Assembly: GCA_015490395.1 (NCBI GenBank) | Contig: WFXX01000056.1 | Coordinates: 1-5,769, forward strand | Direction of reading: 5' to 3' | Origin: Gammaproteobacteria bacterium | GTDB taxonomy: Bacteria > Pseudomonadota > Gammaproteobacteria > DRLM01 | Length of the DNA: 5,769 nt | Shown here: positions 1-5,769 of the stretch, piece by piece | Layout of the letters: every line of letters begins with the position of its first letter | How positions within the stretch are numbered: position 1 is the stretch's first letter | The notes under the pieces: generated by a model | The model's database searches: none | Told to the model about the DNA's origin: nothing | What the model saw: only the letters and a program-made list of their open reading frames with translations | Position numbers and translations under genes: made by a program

Positions 1-55
1 CTTTCCGAAAGCTCCACGTCTCAGTACCGGCAGGGAAGGCCGCCCGCTGCCCTAA

Positions 56-63
56 ACTATACT
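56..63 (+). promoter_or_regulatory. Candidate -10 region of the uvrB promoter, possibly bidirectional
   Basis: This is the only AT-rich island in the upstream region. TATACT at 58-63 matches the sigma70 -10 consensus at five of six positions and would start transcription near base 70, giving a uvrB leader of about 65 nt. No convincing -35 hexamer lies 16-18 bp upstream. On the opposite strand the overlapping TATAGT (bases 61-56) is also a five-of-six -10, so the island could fire in both directions toward a gene beyond base 1. I see no CTG-N10-CAG LexA box in bases 1-135. The promoter role is inferred from the hexamer only. Confidence 0.4.
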
Positions 64-135
64 GAAAAGCCGTGCCGCCGCCGAGCGGCCCCGAGCCGAG
101 CCGGACCCAGCCCCGGATCGAAGGAGACCGCACCC

Positions 136-2211
<2,076 letters not shown>

Positions 2212-2213
2212 CC

Positions 2214-2254
2214 CCCAGCCCTTGGGAGGTCTTGTCCGTGCCCTCGGGGCTGGG
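2214..2254 (+). other. Inverted repeat between uvrB and the tRNA gene
   Basis: CCCAGCCC (2214-2221) is the exact reverse complement of GGGCTGGG (2247-2254), giving an 8-bp GC stem around a 25-nt loop that begins two bases after the uvrB stop codon. No T-run follows, so it is not a classical intrinsic terminator. It could protect or help end the uvrB message. It overlaps the candidate tRNA promoter spacer, so in DNA it may be incidental. Confidence 0.3.
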
Positions 2255-2261
2255 CTAGAAT
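2232..2261 (+). promoter_or_regulatory. Sigma70-type promoter of the tRNA-Val gene
   Basis: A -35 hexamer TTGTCC (2232-2237) and a -10 hexamer TAGAAT (2256-2261, five of six consensus) are separated by 18 bp. Transcription would start near 2268, leaving only about six bases of 5' leader before the mature tRNA end at 2274. The bases just after the -10 begin CGCTC, a GC-rich discriminator of the kind associated with growth-rate and ppGpp control of stable RNA genes. That control is inferred from the pattern alone. Confidence 0.6.
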
Positions 2262-2273
2262 CGCTCTTGTTGC

Positions 2274-2350
2274 AGGCGCGTAGCTCAGTTGGTTAGAGCA
2301 CCACCTTGACATGGTGGGGGTCGTTGGTTCAAGTCCAATCGCGCCTACCA
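2274..2350 (+). tRNA. tRNA-Val, anticodon GAC, with encoded CCA
   Basis: This 77-nt sequence folds as a complete cloverleaf. The acceptor AGGCGCG (2274-2280) pairs fully with CGCGCCT (2340-2346). The D stem is GCTC/GAGC. The anticodon stem CCACC (2301-2305) pairs with GGTGG (2313-2317) around the loop TTGACAT, which places anticodon GAC at 2308-2310. The variable loop is five bases. The T stem GTTGG/CCAAT, with one G-T pair, closes the loop TTCAAGT. Discriminator A2347 is followed by a genomic CCA. GAC reads the Val codons GUC and GUU, and GTC is well used in this GC-rich genome. It has its own promoter and terminator. I see no integrase and no repeat of the tRNA 3' end in the window, so there is no sign of use as an integration site. 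Confidence 0.97.
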
Positions 2351-2405
2351 GCTGACCTGTCCGCGCTGGCCCCTCTGCCCGCGCGGGCGCACCGCCGCAG
2401 GAGGC

Positions 2406-2433
2406 AAGCACTGTGGGCCACAGTGCTTTTTTT
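2406..2433 (+). terminator. Rho-independent terminator after tRNA-Val, possible attenuator for thrS
   Basis: GCACTGTG (2408-2415) pairs perfectly with CACAGTGC (2419-2426) around a 3-nt GGC loop. Two flanking A-T pairs can extend the stem to 10 bp. Seven T residues (2427-2433) follow immediately, the textbook arrangement for an intrinsic terminator. It lies 56 nt after the tRNA and 54 nt before thrS. It most simply ends the tRNA-Val transcript. If thrS lacks its own promoter, it would also limit read-through into thrS. Confidence 0.9.
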
Positions 2434-2442
2434 GTGGCCCGC
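2413..2442 (+). promoter_or_regulatory. Alternative hairpin overlapping the terminator, in the thrS leader
   Basis: GGGCCACA (2415-2422) is the exact reverse complement of TGTGGCCC (2433-2440). Adding a G-T and a G-C pair outside gives a 10-bp stem (2413-2422 with 2433-2442) and a loop holding the T-run. It uses the 3' arm of the terminator stem and so cannot coexist with it. Its second arm is made only after polymerase passes the T-run, so it cannot be a simple antiterminator. It may shape a read-through thrS message. The complementarity is seen directly; a function is not shown. Confidence 0.3.
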
Positions 2443-2487
2443 CCTTGCGCGCCGCCCACGAAGGAAGCAGCAGCCCGCACGCGCCCC

Positions 2488-4413
2488 ATGCCCACCATCG
2501 AGCTTCCTGACAGCAGCCGACGCCACTTCGAGCGCCCCGTGACCGTGCGCGAGGTGGCCGAGGCCATCGGCCCTGGCTTGGCCCGGGCGGCCCTGGCCGG
2601 CGAGGTGGACGGGCGCCTGGTGGACCTGAGCCACCGCATCGAGGATGATGCCCGGGTGCGCATCATCACCGACCGGGACCCCGAGGGCCTGGAGCTCATC
2701 CGCCACTCCACCGCCCACCTGCTGGCCCAGGCGGTGAAGCAGCTCTATCCCGAGGCCCAGGTCACCATCGGCCCGGTCATCGAGGACGGCTTCTACTACG
2801 ACTTTCACTATCCTCCCGGCTTCCACCCCGAGGACCTGGAGCGCATCGAGGCGCGCATGCGGGAGCTCGCCGCCCAGGACCTCCCCATCCAGCGGGAGGA
2901 GTGGCCCCGAGAGGAGGCCATCGCCTTCTTCCGGCGCCACGGCGAGGCGTACAAGGCCCGCATCATCGAGGAGATCCCCGAGGGGGAGGTGATCTCCCTG
3001 TACCGGCAGGGGGACTTCATCGACCTCTGCCGCGGGCCCCATGTGCCCAGCACCGGGCGCCTGAAGGCCTTCAAGCTCACCAAGCTCGCGGGGGCCTACT
3101 GGCGGGGCGATGCCCGCAACGAGATGCTCCAGCGCATCTACGGCACCGCCTGGGCCAGCCCCAAGCAGCTCCGGGACTACCTCCGCCGCCTGGAGGAGGC
3201 CGAGAAGCGGGACCACCGCCGCCTGGGTCGCCAGCTGGACCTGTTCCACACCGAGGAGCTGGCCCCCGGGATGGTCTTCTGGCATCCCAAGGGCTGGACC
3301 ATCTACCAGACCGTGGAGCAGTACGTCCGGGGGCTGCTGCGCGAGCACGGCTACCAGGAGGTGCGCACCCCCCTGGTGGTGGACCGCTCCCTGTGGGAGC
3401 GCTCCGGGCACTGGGAGAAGTTCCGCAGGGAGATGTTCACCACCGAGGCCGAGGGCAGGGACTACGCCGTCAAGCCCATGAACTGCCCCTGCCACGTGCT
3501 CATCTACCAGCAGGGGGTGCGCAGCTACCGGGACCTACCCCTGCGCCTGGCCGAGTTCGGCTCCTGCCACCGCAACGAGCCCTCCGGGGCGCTGCACGGG
3601 CTGATGCGGGTGCGGGCCTTCACCCAGGACGACGCCCACATCTTCTGCACCGAGGAGCAGGTCCAGGAGGAGGTGGGCCGCTTCATCGATCTGCTCCGCC
3701 GAGTCTACGCCGACTTCGGCTTCGAGGAAGTGGAGGTCAAGCTCTCCACCCGCCCCGAAGAGCGGGTGGGCTCCGACGAGGTCTGGGACAAGGCCGAGCA
3801 GGCCCTGCAGCAGGCCCTGGAGGCCAAGGGCCTGGCCTACCGGCTCCAGCCGGGGGAGGGGGCCTTCTACGGGCCCAAGATCGAGTTTTCCCTGCGGGAC
3901 TGCCTGGGTCGGGTCTGGCAGTGCGGCACCATCCAGGTGGACTTCAACATGCCGGCCCGCCTGGGGGCCGAGTACGTGGCCGAGGACAACACCCGGCGCA
4001 CCCCGGTGATGCTCCACCGGGCCATCCTCGGCTCCCTGGAGCGCTTCATCGGCATCCTCATCGAGCACCACGCCGGGGCCCTGCCCGCCTGGCTGGCCCC
4101 CGTCCAGGCCGTGGTGGCCACCATCACCGACCGCCAGGTCCCCTACGCCCGGGAGGTGGCCGAGCGCCTGCGGCGGGCCGGCCTGCGGGTGGAAGCGGAC
4201 TTGAGAAACGAGAAGATCAACCTTAAAATCCGCGAGCACACCTTGCAGAAGGTGCCCTACCTCCTGGTCGTGGGCGACCGGGAGGTGAGCGAGGGGACGG
4301 TGGCCGTGCGCGCGCGCGGCGGCAGGAACCTGGGGCCCATGCCCGTAGAGGCCTTCCAGGAGGCCTTGGCCGCCGAGATCGCGAGCCGCGGCCGCCGCGT
4401 TTTGGAGGGCTGA
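2488..4413 (+). CDS. thrS: Threonyl-tRNA synthetase
   Basis: ThrS is a cytoplasmic class II synthetase that charges tRNA-Thr with threonine and hydrolyses mischarged Ser-tRNA-Thr. The product is 641 residues (E. coli 642). In order it shows a TGS domain (about 1-61), an editing domain with HSTAH (73-77) and CRGPH (181-185), a catalytic core whose zinc ligands align as Cys333, His384 and His510, the motif 2 loop CHRNE (360-364), motif 3 around GSLERF (515-520), and an anticodon-binding domain from about 538. The ATG at 2488 is chosen because MPTIELPD aligns with the family N-terminus. Longer in-frame GTG starts at 2413 or 2434 would begin inside or just after the terminator hairpin. The start lacks a well-placed Shine-Dalgarno: the nearest, AAGGAAG at 2461-2467, is about 20 nt upstream. 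E. coli ThrS represses its own translation by binding its leader; whether that happens here cannot be read from the sequence. Only 17 nt separate thrS from infC, implying co-transcription. Confidence 0.97.
   Translation: MPTIELPDSSRRHFERPVTVREVAEAIGPGLARAALAGEVDGRLVDLSHRIEDDARVRIITDRDPEGLELIRHSTAHLLAQAVKQLYPEAQVTIGPVIEDGFYYDFHYPPGFHPEDLERIEARMRELAAQDLPIQREEWPREEAIAFFRRHGEAYKARIIEEIPEGEVISLYRQGDFIDLCRGPHVPSTGRLKAFKLTKLAGAYWRGDARNEMLQRIYGTAWASPKQLRDYLRRLEEAEKRDHRRLGRQLDLFHTEELAPGMVFWHPKGWTIYQTVEQYVRGLLREHGYQEVRTPLVVDRSLWERSGHWEKFRREMFTTEAEGRDYAVKPMNCPCHVLIYQQGVRSYRDLPLRLAEFGSCHRNEPSGALHGLMRVRAFTQDDAHIFCTEEQVQEEVGRFIDLLRRVYADFGFEEVEVKLSTRPEERVGSDEVWDKAEQALQQALEAKGLAYRLQPGEGAFYGPKIEFSLRDCLGRVWQCGTIQVDFNMPARLGAEYVAEDNTRRTPVMLHRAILGSLERFIGILIEHHAGALPAWLAPVQAVVATITDRQVPYAREVAERLRRAGLRVEADLRNEKINLKIREHTLQKVPYLLVVGDREVSEGTVAVRARGGRNLGPMPVEAFQEALAAEIASRGRRVLEG
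4201..4229 (+). promoter_or_regulatory. Internal sigma70 promoter inside thrS, driving infC-rpmI-rplT
   Basis: TTGAGA (4201-4206, five of six consensus) is followed at the optimal 17-bp spacing by TAAAAT (4224-4229, five of six). Transcription would start near 4235, about 195 nt before the infC start. The hexamers lie over ThrS codons Leu572 to Ile581. These codons are unusually AT-rich for this gene: TTG, AGA, CTT and AAA occur together, and I find no other AGA or AAA codon in thrS. Internal thrS promoters for infC are established in E. coli, and from memory the E. coli sequence at this spot carries the same two hexamers. Activity here is inferred. Confidence 0.75.
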
Positions 4414-4415
4414 CC

Positions 4416-4422
4416 GGGAGGG
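4416..4422 (+). promoter_or_regulatory. Shine-Dalgarno that sets the ATC start of infC
   Basis: GGGAGGG lies three to nine bases after the thrS stop and leaves an eight-base gap before ATC at 4431. This spacing favours ATC 4431 over the in-frame ATC at 4437 (14-base gap). It also rules against the downstream GTG at 4485, which has no ribosome-binding sequence at a usable distance. Confidence 0.75.
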
Positions 4423-4430
4423 CTGCAGGC

Positions 4431-5000
4431 ATCGCCATCGGAAGGAAGGAAACCCGCACCAACGAGGACATCACGGCCCCACGGGTGCGCCTCGTGGGCG
4501 AGGACGGCCAGATGATCGGCATCGTGCCCCTGGAGGAGGCGTTGGAGTACGCCGCCGAAAGGGACCTGGATCTGGTGGAGGTGGCGCCCCAGGCCGACCC
4601 CCCGGTCTGCCGGGTGATGGACTACGGCAAGTACCTGTTTGAGGAGCGCAAGAGACGCCAGGCGGCCCGCAAGAAGCAGCGCCAGATCCAGGTCAAGGAG
4701 GTCAAGTTTCGGCCAGGGACCGACGAGGCGGACTATCAGGTCAAGCTGCGCAAGCTCATCGAGTTCCTCCAGCACGGGGACAAGGCCAAGGTCAACCTCC
4801 GCTTCCGGGGCCGGGAGCTGGCCCACCAGGACTTGGGGCTGAAGCTGCTCAAGCGCATCGAGCAGGATCTGCAGGACTACGGGGTGGTAGAGCAGTTCCC
4901 CAAGATGGAGGGGCGGGTCATGGTGATGGTGCTGGCCCCGCGCAAGCACCCGCCCAAGGCCCGGGCCCGGGCCGGCGAGGCCGAGGAGGCCCGGGGCTGA
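4431..5000 (+). CDS. infC: Translation initiation factor IF3, starting at ATC
   Basis: IF3 binds the 30S subunit, keeps it apart from 50S and rejects wrong start codons and non-initiator tRNAs. From ATC 4431 the product is 189 residues (E. coli 180). The N-domain starts with the conserved TNEDI (10-14) and VRLVG (19-23) segments. The family signature RVMDYGKYLFEERK is at 61-74, and a Lys/Arg-rich linker (about 73-90) leads to the C-domain with KFRPGTDE (92-99) and LRFRGRE (123-129). A 15- to 20-residue Lys/Arg/Ala/Glu tail extends past the E. coli end. The first ATG or GTG that could start it is GTG 4485, which would delete the conserved TNEDI segment. ATC 4431 has a well-spaced Shine-Dalgarno and gives M-A-I-G-R-K. 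AUU, AUC or AUA starts on infC are well known and let IF3 repress its own synthesis. That feedback is expected here but not proven. The choice between ATC 4431 and ATC 4437 is the remaining doubt. Confidence 0.95.
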   Translation: MAIGRKETRTNEDITAPRVRLVGEDGQMIGIVPLEEALEYAAERDLDLVEVAPQADPPVCRVMDYGKYLFEERKRRQAARKKQRQIQVKEVKFRPGTDEADYQVKLRKLIEFLQHGDKAKVNLRFRGRELAHQDLGLKLLKRIEQDLQDYGVVEQFPKMEGRVMVMVLAPRKHPPKARARAGEAEEARG

Positions 5001-5002
5001 GT

Positions 5003-5067
5003 TGCCCCGTCGGGGCAGCCGGATCAGGCAGGACGGAGCGGACAGGACGCCGGGCCGTGGCCCGGCG
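5003..5067 (+). promoter_or_regulatory. Two GC hairpins in the infC-rpmI gap, candidate L20 operator
   Basis: The 81-nt gap holds two stems. TGCCCC (5003-5008) pairs with GGGGCA (5012-5017), just after the infC stop. CGCCGGGC (5048-5055) pairs with GCCCGGCG (5060-5067), an 8-bp stem with a CGTG loop. The second stem ends on the first base of the rpmI Shine-Dalgarno (GGGGAGAG, 5067-5074), so it could limit ribosome access. No T-run follows either stem, so they are not terminators. In E. coli, L20 represses rpmI-rplT by binding structures in and around this gap. Sharing of that mechanism is inferred from position and structure only; I cannot recognise the L20-binding motif itself. Confidence 0.5.
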
Positions 5068-5081
5068 GGGAGAGCGTTTCG

Positions 5082-5279
5082 ATGCCCAAGCTAAAGACCA
5101 ACCGGGGCGCTGCCAAGCGCTTCGCCCGCACCGGCTCTGGGAAGTTCAAGCGCGCCCAGAGCCACCACAACCACATCCTCACCAAGAAGAGCGCCAAGCG
5201 CAAGCGCCACCTGCGCAAGGGCGCCCTGGTGAAGGCCGTGGACACCCCGGCGGTGCGCCGCCTGCTGCCCTACAGCTGA
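5082..5279 (+). CDS. rpmI: 50S ribosomal protein L35
   Basis: L35 is a small, highly basic protein of the large ribosomal subunit. The 65-residue product equals the E. coli length and matches it from MPKLKTNRGAAKRF to the C-terminal LLPYS. The core HILTKKSAKRKRHLR (31-45) is the characteristic rRNA-binding stretch of the family. ATG 5082 is supported by GGGGAGAG at 5067-5074, seven bases upstream, and by the conserved MPK start. It lies 81 nt after infC and 43 nt before rplT, as in the usual infC-rpmI-rplT order. In E. coli its translation is the point at which L20 exerts feedback, and rplT translation is coupled to it. Confidence 0.97.
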   Translation: MPKLKTNRGAAKRFARTGSGKFKRAQSHHNHILTKKSAKRKRHLRKGALVKAVDTPAVRRLLPYS

Positions 5280-5301
5280 GGGCGGGGGGAGGCGGCCGCC
5301 C
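5280..5301 (+). other. Short hairpin between rpmI and rplT
   Basis: GGGCGG (5280-5285) pairs with CCGCCC (5296-5301) across a 10-nt purine-rich loop, immediately after the rpmI stop and just before the rplT Shine-Dalgarno (GAGGAGAG, 5305-5312). It could affect rplT ribosome loading or rpmI-rplT coupling. At this GC content a 6-bp stem may also be chance. Confidence 0.25.
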
Positions 5302-5322
5302 AGCGAGGAGAGAGCAGCCGAG

Positions 5323-5682
5323 ATGCCCAGAGTCAAGCGTGGAGTGACCGCCCGCGCGCGGCACAAGAAGGTCATCGCCCAGGCCAAGGGCTACCGGGGG
5401 CGGCGCAAGAACGTCTACCGGGTGGCCACCCAGGCCGTGACCCGGGCCGCCCAGTACGCCTACCGGGACCGCCGGCAGCGCAAGCGCCAGTTCCGGTCCC
5501 TGTGGATCGTGCGCATCAACGCCGCCGCCCGCCAGTGCGGCCTGTCCTACAGCCGCCTGATGAGCGGCCTGCGCAAGGCCGCCATCGGCGTGGACCGCAA
5601 GGTGCTGGCCGATCTGGCGGTGCGCGACCAGGCGGCCTTCGCCGCCCTGGCCGAGAAGGCCAAGAGCGCCCTGGCCGGCTGA
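5323..5682 (+). CDS. rplT: 50S ribosomal protein L20
   Basis: L20 binds 23S rRNA early and is required for the first steps of 50S assembly. In E. coli and Bacillus it is also an autorepressor of its own operon. The product is 119 residues (E. coli 118). The basic N-terminal extension that threads into rRNA starts MPRVKRGVTARARHKK, followed by YRDRRQRKRQFR (47-58), the family signature KRQFRSLWIVRINAAAR (54-70) and a globular C-terminal domain ending AEKAKSALAG. The ATG at 5323 has GAGGAGAG at 5305-5312, ten bases upstream, and gives the conserved N-terminus. It is the last complete gene of the cluster; a terminator follows 45 nt downstream. All expected family features are present. Confidence 0.98.
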   Translation: MPRVKRGVTARARHKKVIAQAKGYRGRRKNVYRVATQAVTRAAQYAYRDRRQRKRQFRSLWIVRINAAARQCGLSYSRLMSGLRKAAIGVDRKVLADLAVRDQAAFAALAEKAKSALAG

Positions 5683-5691
5683 GGCGCCTGG

Positions 5692-5714
5692 CCGCCGCGC
5701 GGCCCCCGCGGCGG
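5692..5714 (+). other. GC-only hairpin after rplT
   Basis: CCGCCGCG (5692-5699) pairs perfectly with CGCGGCGG (5707-5714) around a 7-nt loop, 10 nt after the rplT stop codon. No T-run follows. It precedes the terminator hairpin and may stabilise the 3' end of the rplT message or serve as the first stem of a pheS leader; neither role is shown. Confidence 0.35.
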
Positions 5715-5727
5715 GGTCGGACGAGGA

Positions 5728-5754
5728 GGGGAAGGCCGGGCGCCTTCCCCTTTT
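5728..5754 (+). terminator. Rho-independent terminator or attenuator after rplT
   Basis: GGGGAAGGC (5728-5736) pairs perfectly with GCCTTCCCC (5742-5750) around a 5-nt loop, followed by TTTT (5751-5754). The 9-bp GC stem is strong, while the four-base T-run is short. In many gammaproteobacteria pheST follows rplT, and in E. coli a Phe leader peptide and attenuator lie in this gap. No leader ORF or Phe codon cluster is visible between rplT and this hairpin, so the simplest reading is a plain (perhaps partial) terminator of the thrS-rplT operon. Confidence 0.8.
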
Positions 5755-5769
5755 CGCATGGCCGTGGAG

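Noticed and set aside
1..11. CTTTCCGAAAG inverted repeat at the window edge, and a possible minus-strand gene starting at GTG 17.
   Set aside because: The repeat is short and cut off from context. The GTG has no Shine-Dalgarno and only five codons are visible.
2306..2334. A perfect TTGACA at 2306-2311 as a possible -35 element for thrS.
   Set aside because: It is the tRNA-Val anticodon loop, fixed by tRNA function. The hexamer 17 bp downstream, TCAAGT, is a poor -10 match.
2377..2388. The 12-base palindrome GCCCGCGCGGGC after the tRNA.
   Set aside because: As RNA it gives at most a 4-bp stem with a 4-nt loop and no T-run. At this GC content it is likely chance.
2413..2487. A longer thrS start at GTG 2413 (25 extra residues) or GTG 2434.
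   Set aside because: GTG 2413 is inside the terminator stem and GTG 2434 is directly after its T-run. The added residues do not match the family, whereas MPTIELPD at 2488 does.
5758..5769. ATG GCC GTG GAG at the window end as a possible pheS start.
   Set aside because: Only four codons are visible, no Shine-Dalgarno precedes them, and the ATG is four bases after the terminator T-run. It cannot be supported.

Overview
This window is a housekeeping locus from a very GC-rich bacterium, with nearly all third codon positions G or C. The products resemble gammaproteobacterial proteins most closely (judged from memory of E. coli and Pseudomonas sequences). ThrS and L35 are within one residue of the E. 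coli lengths, the tRNA gene encodes its own CCA, and thrS-infC-rpmI-rplT is followed by the place where pheST normally lies. A purple-sulfur-type or otherwise high-GC gammaproteobacterium would fit, but the sequence does not settle the genus. No mobile element, CRISPR array, integrase, toxin or phage signature is visible.

Layout, all on the + strand. Bases 1-135 are an upstream region with one AT-rich island that looks like a -10 element. uvrB (nucleotide excision repair) runs 136-2211. A short gap carries a hairpin and a good promoter for a tRNA-Val(GAC) gene at 2274-2350, which ends in an intrinsic terminator at 2406-2433. thrS (threonyl-tRNA synthetase) runs 2488-4413. infC (translation initiation factor IF3) runs 4431-5000 and almost certainly starts at a non-standard ATC codon. 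rpmI (ribosomal protein L35) is 5082-5279 and rplT (ribosomal protein L20) is 5323-5682. An intrinsic terminator or attenuator at 5728-5754 closes the window, probably just ahead of pheST.

The genes from the tRNA onward serve translation: tRNA-Val supply, Thr-tRNA charging, start-site selection and two 50S proteins. By analogy with E. coli, IF3 is expected to control its own translation through the ATC start, and L20 is expected to repress rpmI-rplT through structures in the infC-rpmI gap, where two GC hairpins are visible here. uvrB is functionally unrelated and appears to be a separate transcription unit.

No previously undescribed system is evident. The best second-look signals are regulatory. 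(1) A near-consensus sigma70 promoter (TTGAGA-N17-TAAAAT) is embedded in thrS codons that break the gene's GC-rich codon habit. (2) infC has an ATC start. (3) A terminator sits between tRNA-Val and thrS, with an overlapping alternative hairpin and no evident separate thrS promoter. (4) Hairpins precede rpmI.
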